DNA from: Moritella sp. 24
GTDB taxonomy: Bacteria; Pseudomonadota; Gammaproteobacteria; Enterobacterales; Moritellaceae
Assembly: GCF_018219155.1 (NCBI RefSeq)
Contig: NZ_CP056123.1
Coordinates: forward strand, 992,001-1,056,000
Length of the DNA: 64,000 bases
Direction: 5' to 3'
Shown: positions 52,514 to 61,769 of the stretch, piece after piece
Layout of the letters: each line of letters starts with the position of its first letter
Numbering within the stretch: position 1 is the first letter of the stretch
Position numbers and translations under genes: made by a program
Notes under the pieces: generated by a model
What the model was told of the DNA's origin: nothing
The model's input: only the letters and a program-made list of their open reading frames with translations
The model's database searches: none

Positions 52514-53161
52514 ATGGCCTTATTTACTTATTCTTCATCACCGATATTGAAAGTTGTTCAGCAGGAATTGTTGCAATTTTTATTACTCATAACAATTGTA
52601 CTCACTGCTTGTTTGGCTATTTTTTCAGATGTCATGCTATTGGACCATGGTATTGGAGAACATTCTTTAACAGAGTTTTATCAGCAAATATTACTTTTTT
52701 TAGTGGTGTGCTGTTTTGCTTATGTATTCAAAGTCGATCACTCAGAACGCCATTTTCATTTGTTAGTGATCGGATTTTTTACCTGTATGTTAATTCGAGA
52801 GTTTGATGCTTTTTTTGACGAACTCGTTGTTCATGGTTTTTGGGTTTACCCTGCGTTAGGTGTTTTTATTGTCTGCACAACTTACGCATTACAAGATAAA
52901 CAGGGTACGTTGGCAGGGATTGTTCACTTTACTCAAAATCGCTATTTTCAAGGCATCAGTACTGCGTTAGTTATTATTCTTGTTTTTTCTCGTCTGTTTG
53001 GCATGGGAGAGCTGTGGGAAACGATCCTCGCTGATAATTATGTACGTTTAGCGAAAAACACGGTAGAGGAAGGTGTTGAATTATTAGGATATTCCTTACT
53101 TTTTTATAATGCTTTTGGTTATGCTCGTCGTATTAAACGTAACTCGAAATCTGCGAATTAA
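52514..53161 (+). CDS. Multi-spanning membrane protein of unknown function
   Basis: 215 residues with about six hydrophobic helices. Start ATG 52514 with GGAA upstream. A conserved-looking block YVRLAKNTVEEGVELLGYSL near the C-terminus precedes a basic tail (RRIKRNSKSAN), typical for a cytoplasmic C-terminus. I do not recognise a family. The acidic helix FDAFFDELVV and the motif VEEGVELLGY could be functional residues inside the membrane. It stands alone, downstream of repeat copy B. Confidence 0.6.
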   Translation: MALFTYSSSPILKVVQQELLQFLLLITIVLTACLAIFSDVMLLDHGIGEHSLTEFYQQILLFLVVCCFAYVFKVDHSERHFHLLVIGFFTCMLIREFDAFFDELVVHGFWVYPALGVFIVCTTYALQDKQGTLAGIVHFTQNRYFQGISTALVIILVFSRLFGMGELWETILADNYVRLAKNTVEEGVELLGYSLLFYNAFGYARRIKRNSKSAN

Positions 53162-53353
53162 CTAAAACAGGTTAATTTGCGTGTAAACGGTGAATTATAA
53201 AGTTAATTATTTGATGTTACAGGCAAAAACTTATTAAATGGCAGCGGTATTATAGCTATTTGTATATATTAATCTAATTCCTACCTATATCTTAATAGCT
53301 AGGTTGAAATAGGATCGGCAGTTACGTTGATTCATGTGTAATAGGATTGATGT

Positions 53354-54472
53354 ATGCTTAACTATAGTAAAATAAATCAAATGTTTAATGAGGATGAAGA
53401 TACAAGCATCTATCTTGATATGCTCTATCGAATGGCTATTAATAGCTATGAAGGACTGTCTCGCATTTCTGTGATTCTGATTAAAGATGACCAAGCGTCT
53501 AATTATTTTGTACGGGATAAACTCTCGGCTGATAACAACGGTGAACTTTTTACCAAAAAAGTGAATCAGGATGGCGGTATTCCGAGAATGATCAAGTCAA
53601 AATCAGAGCGTGTTGTGAATGATTTATCGACATTGAAATTGAATCCGAGAACACTTTTTTTATTAAATAATGGTCATCGCAGTAGCTTTTCTTATCCTTT
53701 GATTTTTAAGGGTGATGCTATAGCGATGGTCTTTTTTAATGCATCAGAATGTAACTTTTTTGCGGATGTCTCGGTGCAGCAAGATATGTTGTTTTTATCG
53801 ACAGTGATACATTCGTTGATGGTACGACAGTTTGAGAAAAAACAGTTTATTAGTATCTCACTCGGGATTGCACTCAATATGGGGCACGCTAAGGATCCGG
53901 AAACAAAAGGGCACCTTACACGGATGGAGCGATATAGCTCCAAGCTGGCTTATCTATTGAGTGAGGAAAAAGGCATTACACATGAGTTTATTCGCCGTAT
54001 TGAATCTTATGCTGCATTTCATGATATAGGTAAGTATAAGATCCCTGATGAAGTATTATTTAGCCATTCTATCTTTACAGTGAAAGAACGCGAAATCATG
54101 AATCAGCACTGTCGACATGGTGTTGATATCATTAATGATGTACTGAGTCATTTTCCTGCGAATGTACGGCATATAGAGGAATACCGTTTTCTAAAAAATA
54201 TTATTCTTTATCATCATGAACAGTTTAGTGGACATGGTTATCCTGAGGGATTAAAAGGGGATGAAATTCCTCTAGAAGCCCGTATTGTTATGGTTGCTGA
54301 TGTGTTTGATGCGTTATTAAGTAAGCGCCTATATAAAGGTGCTTGGCATATTGATGATGTCGTTAACTACATGAAAAAAAATGCTGGTACGATGTTTGAC
54401 CCAGATTGTATCCATGCTTTAGTATCTAATTTGTCTGAATTTATTGAAATTTATGAAGCTCATGCAGATTAA
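53354..54472 (+). CDS. GAF-like + HD-GYP c-di-GMP phosphodiesterase
   Basis: 372 residues. The N-terminal half looks like a GAF sensor (about residues 20-165). The HD-GYP domain follows: AFHDIGKYKIPDEVLFS, HCRHGVDIINDVL, LYHHEQFSGHGYPEGLKGDE, and ARIVMVADVFDALLSKRLYK. The HD pair, the downstream histidines and GYP are all present, so it should hydrolyse c-di-GMP to pGpG or GMP. No receiver domain is present; the GAF part may sense a small ligand in the cytosol. Its end overlaps the convergent gene at 54441 by 32 bp. Confidence 0.85.
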   Translation: MLNYSKINQMFNEDEDTSIYLDMLYRMAINSYEGLSRISVILIKDDQASNYFVRDKLSADNNGELFTKKVNQDGGIPRMIKSKSERVVNDLSTLKLNPRTLFLLNNGHRSSFSYPLIFKGDAIAMVFFNASECNFFADVSVQQDMLFLSTVIHSLMVRQFEKKQFISISLGIALNMGHAKDPETKGHLTRMERYSSKLAYLLSEEKGITHEFIRRIESYAAFHDIGKYKIPDEVLFSHSIFTVKEREIMNQHCRHGVDIINDVLSHFPANVRHIEEYRFLKNIILYHHEQFSGHGYPEGLKGDEIPLEARIVMVADVFDALLSKRLYKGAWHIDDVVNYMKKNAGTMFDPDCIHALVSNLSEFIEIYEAHAD

Positions 54473-54764
54473 TCAATTGGCTATTATCAGCCGGAGTAGA
54501 GCCTTGTAAACGATTTTGATAACCATCGTTTGCTAAGTGCAGGGGGAAGTGTAATTCTTGCTTTCCCTGTCTTGCGGTAATGGAAATAGAGTCTGCTTGT
54601 AACAAGATTTGAAGCATTTCAGCAGGGATATCTGCCAGAATTAAATCGTGAATATCATAATGTGTTTTACCTATGCCAAACTCTTCTCGTAACGCAGTTC
54701 GTTCAATCTCAGTTAAAATTTGACTGTCGGTGTTGAGTACTGATCTATTTATTGGTTTTTTCAT
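54441..54764 (-). CDS. Small protein, possibly PilZ-related
   Basis: 107 residues, start ATG 54764 with CGAGG upstream; a TTG two codons earlier is rejected. The sequence starts MKKPINRSVLN, contains REEFGIGKTHYDIHDLI and DSISITARQGKQELHFPLHL, and ends with ADNSQLINLHELHKF. The stretch ending FPLHLANDG vaguely recalls atypical PilZ domains, and the convergent neighbour is a c-di-GMP phosphodiesterase, but the conserved PilZ arginines are not seen. I treat it as unknown. Confidence 0.5.
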   Translation of the reverse strand: MKKPINRSVLNTDSQILTEIERTALREEFGIGKTHYDIHDLILADIPAEMLQILLQADSISITARQGKQELHFPLHLANDGYQNRLQGSTPADNSQLINLHELHKFQ

Positions 54765-55047
54765 CGTCAACCTCGTTAGATAAAATAGCTATTACGAGAT
54801 AACGTGATCACAGCCGTGATTAAATTTAATTTTTTAGCGTCATTCACGTTAATACTGGTAGTAAGTCTGTATTTATCCTTAAAAGTTCGATTTTATTGGT
54901 TTTTATACTCATAAGTGTGAGCAAGTTAACTGTGATTTTATTTTTTCATCTTCGTTCAATTCTAGTTAACGCTGGGTTAATTTCATTCTAATGTTTTTAA
55001 CTTAAGTGACGAGCTATACTGTCTGTTCTTCAAAATAGAGAGTTCCC

Positions 55048-55995
55048 ATGTTTAAATCACTGACAAATTATACTTTTCAAAAAACTGATTTATTATTTAT
55101 TCTGATCGGTTTACTGTGCTTAACGCCGCTTATCTCATCGCCTGTTGCTTTAGTGTTGGGTTTTACGTTAGCGACATTGGGACTTGTTCCTAAAGGTATT
55201 AATCTAAGTACAATTACCAAAAAAGCACTTGCATACTCGATTGTTGGATTAGGCTTTGGTATTAACTTAGACGAAGCTATTACAGCGACGAAAGACGGTA
55301 TTGGCATTATTGTTACGTCTATTTTCTGCACGTTAATTTTAGGCTGGTTACTCACCAAAGCATTAAAGATTGAAAAGAAAACGGGATATCTCATTTCTGC
55401 AGGTACCGCTATTTGTGGTGGAAGCGCGATTGCTGCCGTTGCGCCCGCGATTAATGCGAAAAATGATCAAACTTCATTAGCGTTAGCGACAGTATTTATT
55501 CTTAATTCGGTGGCTTTATTTATTTTTCCGGTGATTGGGCATTTACTCGAAATGAGTCAACATGCTTTTGGTGTATGGAGCGCGATTGCTATTCATGATA
55601 CATCATCGGTTGTTGGTGCCGCTTCAGCTTATGGCGATGAAGCATTATTAACGGCGACTACATTAAAGCTGGCGCGTGCGCTGTGGATTGTGCCTGTGGC
55701 GTTTATTAGTGCGCTATTATTTAAAGGTGACAGTAAAAAACTAACGATTCCATTTTTCATTTTATTCTACTGTTTCGCTATTTTTACCGCGTATGTGTTG
55801 CCAGATTATCAGTCTTTATATCAAGGTATTTTCAATATATCGAAACAAGTATTAGTGATGTGCCTATTCTTAATTGGCGCGGGTATAACGGTTAAAAAAG
55901 TCCGAGAGGCGGGTATCAAACCACTGCTATTAGGTATATTGCTTTGGATTTCGATCAGTGTCAGTTCACTTATTTATATTTTATACTTTATGTAA
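55048..55995 (+). CDS. YeiH/UPF0324-family membrane transporter
   Basis: 315 residues, ten or so helices. The signature [19 protein letters not shown] is followed by [20 protein letters not shown] and [15 protein letters not shown]. This matches the putative sulfate exporter family (PSE, Cons_hypoth698) to which E. coli YeiH belongs. In several bacteria members are linked to sulfonate or taurine metabolism, although the transported ion is unproven. It has GAGAG before the start and a strong terminator after it. Confidence 0.85.
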   Translation: MFKSLTNYTFQKTDLLFILIGLLCLTPLISSPVALVLGFTLATLGLVPKGINLSTITKKALAYSIVGLGFGINLDEAITATKDGIGIIVTSIFCTLILGWLLTKALKIEKKTGYLISAGTAICGGSAIAAVAPAINAKNDQTSLALATVFILNSVALFIFPVIGHLLEMSQHAFGVWSAIAIHDTSSVVGAASAYGDEALLTATTLKLARALWIVPVAFISALLFKGDSKKLTIPFFILFYCFAIFTAYVLPDYQSLYQGIFNISKQVLVMCLFLIGAGITVKKVREAGIKPLLLGILLWISISVSSLIYILYFM

Positions 55996-56033
55996 TAAGC
56001 GATAAATAGCGAGACTGAGTCATATTACGATTA

Positions 56034-56065
56034 AGAAAAAGGAGGTCTGAGTACCTCCTTTTTCT
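56034..56065 (+). terminator. Strong terminator after yeiH-like gene
   Basis: A 13-bp perfect stem (56034-56046 with 56053-56065; arms AGAAAAAGGAGGT and ACCTCCTTTTTCT) with a 6-nt loop. Its 3' arm overlaps the stop codon of the small ORF on the opposite strand. Confidence 0.9.
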
Positions 56066-56219
56066 ATACGGTGAGCTGATTTTTTTTCACTCGAAATAGA
56101 TAACTAATTAATAATGAGAATGCCACAAGATCAAGTGCTGATGATGTAAGACCTTGGGTGAATACAGATAATAATATGCACGTGCATACAAGTAGAATTA
56201 TTAGCCTATTAACCAACAT
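56064..56219 (-). CDS. 51-aa membrane microprotein
   Basis: 51 residues with ideal AAAGGAGCAAAC before the ATG. It begins MLVNRLIILLVCTCILLSVF and holds two hydrophobic stretches separated by TQGLTSSA, ending YLFRVKKNQLTV, so a two-helix hairpin with a cytoplasmic basic tail is likely. It is divergent from nothing and lies 90 bp from the patatin gene on the same strand. No family is recognised. Support is the excellent ribosome-binding site and coherent membrane topology. Confidence 0.6.
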   Translation of the reverse strand: MLVNRLIILLVCTCILLSVFTQGLTSSALDLVAFSLLISYLFRVKKNQLTV

Positions 56220-56308
56220 GTTTGCTCCTTTTGGGTTAGTCACTAGGTATATTATTGGAGTAATTAGGCGGAAATAGGAAATACCGTAATCATATAACTC
56301 ATAACTAA

Positions 56309-57232
56309 TTAGAGAAATAAGTGGGCTTGAGTGCTGCTTAAAAATTTCATTCCCATTTCATATCCCACCTTATAATCGTTCGCCAATGCTTCATCACTGC
56401 TACCAAGCAGTCGGCTCGATAGTATTTGTGGTGGCGCAATTTCTATAACCTGAGTATCTTCTGGTGGTGAATTTATAAAATCGATAGCGTCATTATACGC
56501 ATTCTCATGACCAGTGATAATATCGAGTACTCTAGGGCATCGTTGTGAGCTGCATACCCAAGATTTGAGTTTATGTGCCCACGGAGATCGTGCATTTTGA
56601 TGTGCAGGTACCGTGCGAATCACGATTATTTTTTTAGCGCCACGATGATATGCTTCTTGAATTGGGATCGGCAGCGCGACACCACCATCCACGTAATGAC
56701 CATCACCAATAGCGACACCTTTCTTATACAAATAGGGCAGTGCACTCGATGCTTTTAACGCTGTAAGCCAGTTATCGACGTTAGGCTCTAAGAAGGTTGG
56801 CATCAAACCATTAATGTCCGTGGCTGAAAAAAGGAGCTGGCGATTTTTAAGTTGTGCCTGGGCGCAATCCATATTGAGTTGATAGTCTGGATCACCGACT
56901 TTTTTAAAATACCAATCGAGATTGACGGTATTGCGTCCCATTAATGTGCGTTTCATATTAAAGAATTCGGGATGTTTTGATAATGTCATAATGGAACGTT
57001 TGGCATGCCCAGACTGTCTCGTCATGTAGCTTGATAGATTTTGAGCGCCAGCTGAAGTCCCGATTAATAATGCAAAGGGGTTAAAATCTTGTGCTAACCA
57101 ACTATCTAATACCCCTGCGGTGAAAATACCGCGTTGACCACCACCTTCAACGACCAATGCTGCGTCTTTGATTGGCGTACTCGCGGTGCAACTCGCAATA
57201 TTAGTGAGGGTATTATTGGTTGTGCGCTTCAT
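56309..57232 (-). CDS. Patatin-like phospholipase
   Basis: 307 residues, cytosolic in appearance. The oxyanion loop is VVEGGGQRGIFTAGVLDSWL, the nucleophile elbow LLIGTSAGAQNLSSY (Ser), and the catalytic Asp lies in HYVDGGVALPIPI. It resembles E. coli YjjU and other Ser-Asp dyad patatins that hydrolyse acyl lipids. AGGAG precedes the start. The upstream 568-bp gap is shared with the secreted PLC-like gene. Confidence 0.85.
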   Translation of the reverse strand: MKRTTNNTLTNIASCTASTPIKDAALVVEGGGQRGIFTAGVLDSWLAQDFNPFALLIGTSAGAQNLSSYMTRQSGHAKRSIMTLSKHPEFFNMKRTLMGRNTVNLDWYFKKVGDPDYQLNMDCAQAQLKNRQLLFSATDINGLMPTFLEPNVDNWLTALKASSALPYLYKKGVAIGDGHYVDGGVALPIPIQEAYHRGAKKIIVIRTVPAHQNARSPWAHKLKSWVCSSQRCPRVLDIITGHENAYNDAIDFINSPPEDTQVIEIAPPQILSSRLLGSSDEALANDYKVGYEMGMKFLSSTQAHLFL

Positions 57233-57800
57233 ATTCAGCTCCTAAGACGGTAAGTGCTAAATTTAACGCATGAGTTAACTATTATAAAATCGATTGAATA
57301 TTAAATATTGATAGTTATTTCTGATTGATTTGTTTTTATCGAGTCTATTTACTGTTTTTGACATCAAGTTACTACCTTTTGAGTAGTTATTTTTAATTCT
57401 GTTTTCTCATGCTTTTATAATGCTTGGGCGATATTTTCGATTTACTGAGTGATCGGTATTAAGTGTATGAAAATATAGTTTTATGTCATTGTTAACATGT
57501 TATTAATTGAAAATAATCCCTTTATTACAATTGCTTAATTGTTTTTATTCGTTGTGTCTATTTGATATTAACTTTCGTATTTGAAATTATCGCAGTATGT
57601 CACCGCTGAATTAATTGTCTTCTAAATCAACTTTTAACCAATATAAATACTGAATAGACAATGGCAGTTTTTCTCCAACTTAGTACTTAATTAATGCTTA
57701 TCTTTCTGTCAGATAGTGCAAAGTAATTCATGCGAGTCGCAAATATTGAGCTTAATAAACAGTTTATATTTGTTTCGAATAATCTGGTTGGAGAAGTTAT
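57233..57800. other. 568-bp AT-rich intergenic region
   Basis: It separates the patatin gene and the secreted protein at 57801. It is over 65 percent A+T by eye, and no ORF over 40 codons, RNA gene or clear palindrome is visible. A GGAG ribosome site lies at its end. The size suggests a regulated promoter, but I cannot define operators. Confidence 0.4.
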
Positions 57801-59939
57801 ATGTCTAAAATTAACAATAAAACAATTGTAAAAAGTAGATTTATTCAAGGTGCGGTAGTGATTTCTGCGCTGTCATTTCAACCATTTGTATATGCGCAGG
57901 TAAGCGCTCAGGCTGAGCCCCTTCCTCAGGTATGCTTTTATGAACATGATGATTATACGGGTCAGCAAAACTGTTTTGATTCGACAGAGCACACAGTCGG
58001 CAGTGAAAATGATATTTGGTCATCGGTAAAAGTGCCAAGCGGATCGTTGTTAACGTTATTTGAACATGATGATTATGGCGGTAAACAATGGACACTTTAT
58101 CCGGGTGAGTATGCGAGCCTTTCAAGCTATAACTTTAACGATATCGTGTCTTCATTTAGCATCGACCCATTAATTTGTTTTTATGGGAATACGGACTTCC
58201 AAGGTACTCAATCTTGCTATAGTGCAAGCCATCAATCTATCGGTAAAGCGAATGATTCTTGGTCTTCGGTTACCGTCCCTGCTGGTTATAAGTTGACGAT
58301 TTATCAAAATGATCATTACAACGGTAGCAGTGCTGAGATTAGTGATGTAGGGCAATCGCGTTTAGCCAATATTAACTTCGATAACAAAACATCTTCATTT
58401 TTACTGACCAAAGCGGATAAAACGTTTAACGAATATAGTTGGGTAGGTGCGCATAATGCGCATGCTTCACAAGGTTATGTTTTTGAAATTGGTTATATGA
58501 ATCAATGGCTCGATATGCCTGAGCAACTACGTGATCATAATGTTCGCTCATTATTGATTGATATTCGTTATGAAGATGGTCGTGTTGAGTTAACGCATGC
58601 TACCGATAATGCCGGTGAATTCATCGATAGAATGAATGATGAGATCGTTCCATTTTTGAAAGCGAATCCAGATGTGGTGCTCACTTTTGATATTGAGGTG
58701 ACCAATAACGTCTTAACGAAAGAGCAGTTGCAAGAGGCGATGGATAAAATGCCTGAATTCACTGCGATGATGTTTGATCCAAGAGATCCTGTATGGGATG
58801 GTAAGCAAGAATGGCCGACATTGGAAGAGATGGCTGCGGCTAATCAGCGAATACTCTTCTATATAGACAAGTATGATGTGTCGGGTGATTATGGTGATTA
58901 TTACGTGCTATATAGAAAAGATGTCACTATGGAAAACATGTGGGCAGTCACTGATTATGATAGTTGTGAAGAACGACATAAATACGGTGTGCCAACGGTA
59001 AATATACTGGGACACAAAACCTGGTCTAGATTATTCAGTATGAATCATTTCCCTAGCGTGCCACATTCAGGTATCGCGGCATCAGATAATAACTGGGATG
59101 GCCTGTATCCAAGAATCATTGATACATGTATGCCTGCAACTTTGTTAGACAAAAAGCCTAACTTTATCGCTGTTGATTTTATTGAGCAAGGCGATGTACA
59201 GGAAATAACGGAAGTGCTAAATGAAGGCGGGGTAATCTTTTATGAAGGTAATGGTGCGACACAAAATATAGTTTGTGGTATTGGTGGAGAGCAAACCCGT
59301 TATATTACGAGTGGTGAGCATGGTTGTGAAAATGATGAAGCACGCTCTGCTAAACTCGTTGATGTACAAGCTGGCACCACGATTGTCGTATATGACAGCC
59401 CTTCTGGTAACACTAATGATGACTATACGGTTATTCAGGTTAAGCATAACTTGTCTGAATATGTGATTGATTCATTCGAAAACAATGTCAGTAACGCAGC
59501 GGTTAATCAGTGGGCATTTCATAATAACGGCTTAGATGGAAAGATTTCATATTTTGAAGTATTTAAGCCCGGTGACTATGAAACCACGCCTGAAATAATG
59601 CTTTATGAAGGGAATAACGCGACGCAAAATATCGTCTGTACCCTGAATGTGTATGACCGTGAGTTTAATTTTAAGAACTCAGGAAGTTGTGATAATGATG
59701 AAACGCGCTCAGCTAAATTAGTTGGCGTGAGTGCGGGTGCACAGTTTACGGTTTATGATTCTCCAAATGGTGACAAGGGTGATGATTATACCCAGATAAC
59801 GGTGCTACAAGATATTTTGGGAACTTATGATATAGACAGTTATGAGGACAGTTACAGTGATGATTATGTACGTGTTAATTTTCATCGCCATAATGGCTTA
59901 GATGGTAAAGTATCGCGTATCAAGATGAGTGCCCCATAA
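57801..59939 (+). CDS. Secreted beta/gamma-crystallin - PLC-like multidomain protein
   Basis: 712 residues. A signal peptide ends FVYA around residue 32. Then come two beta/gamma-crystallin domains (about 43-121 and 124-203) with the paired motifs CFYEHDDYTGQQNCF and CFYGNTDFQGTQSCY and calcium-site strings NDIWSSV and NDSWSSV. A PI-PLC X-like barrel follows (about 208-470), with His218 in WVGAHNAH, Asp254 in SLLIDIRYEDG and His266 in LTHATDN as candidate catalytic residues. Two C-terminal crystallin-like repeats (about 475-590 and 597-710) share FYEGN-type openings, ENDEARSAKLV / DNDETRSAKLV and NNGLDGKIS / HNGLDGKVS. It is probably a calcium-stabilised secreted phosphodiesterase. Substrate is unknown. 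Confidence 0.75.
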   Translation: MSKINNKTIVKSRFIQGAVVISALSFQPFVYAQVSAQAEPLPQVCFYEHDDYTGQQNCFDSTEHTVGSENDIWSSVKVPSGSLLTLFEHDDYGGKQWTLYPGEYASLSSYNFNDIVSSFSIDPLICFYGNTDFQGTQSCYSASHQSIGKANDSWSSVTVPAGYKLTIYQNDHYNGSSAEISDVGQSRLANINFDNKTSSFLLTKADKTFNEYSWVGAHNAHASQGYVFEIGYMNQWLDMPEQLRDHNVRSLLIDIRYEDGRVELTHATDNAGEFIDRMNDEIVPFLKANPDVVLTFDIEVTNNVLTKEQLQEAMDKMPEFTAMMFDPRDPVWDGKQEWPTLEEMAAANQRILFYIDKYDVSGDYGDYYVLYRKDVTMENMWAVTDYDSCEERHKYGVPTVNILGHKTWSRLFSMNHFPSVPHSGIAASDNNWDGLYPRIIDTCMPATLLDKKPNFIAVDFIEQGDVQEITEVLNEGGVIFYEGNGATQNIVCGIGGEQTRYITSGEHGCENDEARSAKLVDVQAGTTIVVYDSPSGNTNDDYTVIQVKHNLSEYVIDSFENNVSNAAVNQWAFHNNGLDGKISYFEVFKPGDYETTPEIMLYEGNNATQNIVCTLNVYDREFNFKNSGSCDNDETRSAKLVGVSAGAQFTVYDSPNGDKGDDYTQITVLQDILGTYDIDSYEDSYSDDYVRVNFHRHNGLDGKVSRIKMSAP

Positions 59940-59978
59940 CGTGTGGCACTCATCGCTATAGCTAGATTGTTATACGCA

Positions 59979-60006
59979 AAAAAATAGCCCTAGTTAGGGC
60001 TGTTTT
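59979..60006. terminator. Bidirectional terminator
   Basis: Stem AGCCCT / AGGGCT (59986-59991 with 59996-60001), flanked by A-rich and T-rich tracts on both sides, between convergent genes. Confidence 0.85.
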
Positions 60007-60048
60007 TACATATAGTCTTTTTGATTAGATTATATGTTATGTTATTGG

Positions 60049-60903
60049 TTAGTTTAGGTAATCTTGCTGACTTACGCTATTCACTAATAATTCAGGTTTA
60101 ATTTTTTGTAAGCTTGCAGTAATAATTTGACGAACGCGTTCGCGTGACATGAATAGACGTTCGCCAATTGCATGCAGTGTTTGCGGTTCTTCTCGGCCTA
60201 AACCAAATCTTAATTCAATGATCTCTCTGTCTCGATCAGTCAAGTGACTAAGAATTTCAGTTAAATAACTCGATGTATCAGTATTTTCTATTTCATCGTT
60301 CGGCTTGCAAATAGAGCTGTCTTCAATGAGATCTACGAGCGCGGTACTTGAGTCATTTTTAGTTTCGATAGTTTTATCTAAGCTTGTTTCAGCAAAGTAG
60401 TGGGATAGAACATCAACAACTTCTTCAAACTCAATATCTAAGTTTTCGGCAATTTTTTGTAAATCATGATTACACTTCAAGTCGAATGATTCGTCTCGCG
60501 CATTTTTTAGAATACGTTTGTAGGTTTTACCAACATGAATTGGCACGCGAATTGTGCGCGATTGATTCATGATAAAGCGTTCTATATTGTTCTTAATCCA
60601 CCATACTGCATATGTTGAGAAGCGGAAACCTTTACTCGCATCGAATTTTTCAACTGCGTGTATTAATCCGGTATTACCTTCTTGAATGATGTCGACAAGT
60701 GATAGTGACGTGTGTTGGTAGCGTTTAGCAATATTGATCACTAAACGTAAATTAGATTGGATCATACGTTGACGCGCTTTTGAGTCTCCTTCATGCGCAG
60801 CTACGGCAGTATCGTATTCTTCCTCTTTTGTGAGTAAGACACTTTTTTTATTTACTTGTTGCATGTAAAGATCTAATGCGTTTGATTCGTTAAATAATTC
60901 CAT
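60049..60903 (-). CDS. RpoS-like group 2 sigma factor
   Basis: 284 residues. Region 1.2 (ALDLYMQQVN), region 2 (RMIQSNLRLVINIAKRYQHT, GNTGLIHAVEKFDASKGFRF, STYAVWWIKNNIERFIMNQS), region 3 and region 4 (LTDRDREIIELRFGL, ERLFMSRERVRQI) are all present. Compared with E. coli RpoS (330) it lacks the N-terminal extension, and the W-I-R-Q-T-I-E-R string of region 2 is WIKNNIER. It may be the main RpoS or an RpoS paralogue such as RpoQ of Aliivibrio; nlpD, the usual rpoS neighbour, is absent. That favours a paralogue. GAGGG precedes the start. Confidence 0.85.
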   Translation of the reverse strand: MELFNESNALDLYMQQVNKKSVLLTKEEEYDTAVAAHEGDSKARQRMIQSNLRLVINIAKRYQHTSLSLVDIIQEGNTGLIHAVEKFDASKGFRFSTYAVWWIKNNIERFIMNQSRTIRVPIHVGKTYKRILKNARDESFDLKCNHDLQKIAENLDIEFEEVVDVLSHYFAETSLDKTIETKNDSSTALVDLIEDSSICKPNDEIENTDTSSYLTEILSHLTDRDREIIELRFGLGREEPQTLHAIGERLFMSRERVRQIITASLQKIKPELLVNSVSQQDYLN

Positions 60904-61208
60904 TTTTTAACCCTCAACGTATTCTATTAGCGATATTTACTGATCCCTGTAAAATACGTAACTCTATGACAGATGAAGAAAAAACAACTCGTGACAACTT
61001 GTCTAATTATAATCATTCAAATTGATTGAGATAGATAGTTATATAATTTAAAAAAGAGTCATGTTGTGAATAGGTTAAAAGAATGGGGCGAAGAGTGGTG
61101 ATGTCAGACCACTTTTTAGTAATTTCTATCTAGAATTAAGTATTTAATATGTAATAGATCATCATATGTTCTTTTAATCCCTTCATCTCCCTATTCTCGT
61201 TAATTTAT
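60904..61208. other. 305-bp intergenic region upstream of the sigma-factor gene
   Basis: Holds the promoter of the sigma-factor gene (leftward) and the 3' side of phnN. It is AT-rich. No ORF, palindrome or RNA that I can support. Confidence 0.4.
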
Positions 61209-61769
61209 TCATGAATTTGAGGCTGTTGATTGAGGTTGGTAGTGATGCTTGAATTGTATCAATGCCGACGTGATAGTGTCACTGTTATCAATACAGATGG
61301 CATTGTCGGGCAAGTTACTGTGATAGTTCCGCGCTCGTTGTAGTCGATGTTTAATTTCATGTTCATTTTCTCTGCCACGCGAACGTAATCGTTGTGCCAG
61401 AATATTCATTTCTACTTGGATCGAAACTGGGACTAATTGCGTACCAAATTTTTTTTGCGCGGTGGGTAAATAAGCACGAGAACCATTCACAACGACATCA
61501 AACCCTTTATCTAACCAAGTTTCAATCTCATATCCTAATCCATAAGAATGTTGATTAGCTTGCCAATACATAGAAAATAATTGTGACTGTTGACGTAGCA
61601 TAAATTCAGCTAATGATAGCTCTATATGGTTTTCACCACCCGAATCAGCGCAACGGGTGATATAACGGTGTGCTACCAGCAAATTATTTGGCCATTGCTG
61701 GCGTAGTGCTTGAATAAAGGTATCCTTGCCAGAGCCTGATGGTCCTATAATATAAAATAATTTATTCAT
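61209..61769 (-). CDS. phnN: PhnN: ribose 1,5-bisphosphate phosphokinase
   Basis: 186 residues. The P-loop is IIGPSGSGKDTFIQAL, followed by RYITRCADSGGENHIELSLAEF, YWQANQHSYGLGYEI, VVNGSRAYLP and LRSRGRENEHEIKHRL. All are diagnostic for PhnN of the C-P lyase pathway, which makes PRPP from ribose 1,5-bisphosphate. AGGACTG precedes the ATG. The only other C-P lyase gene visible is a broken phnM fragment directly upstream. Without other phn genes the enzyme may be a relic or serve general ribose phosphate salvage. Confidence 0.85.
   Translation of the reverse strand: MNKLFYIIGPSGSGKDTFIQALRQQWPNNLLVAHRYITRCADSGGENHIELSLAEFMLRQQSQLFSMYWQANQHSYGLGYEIETWLDKGFDVVVNGSRAYLPTAQKKFGTQLVPVSIQVEMNILAQRLRSRGRENEHEIKHRLQRARNYHSNLPDNAICIDNSDTITSALIQFKHHYQPQSTASNS

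Noticed and set aside
53692-53943. Antisense frame over the HD-GYP gene
   Set aside because: Shadow; no start signal.
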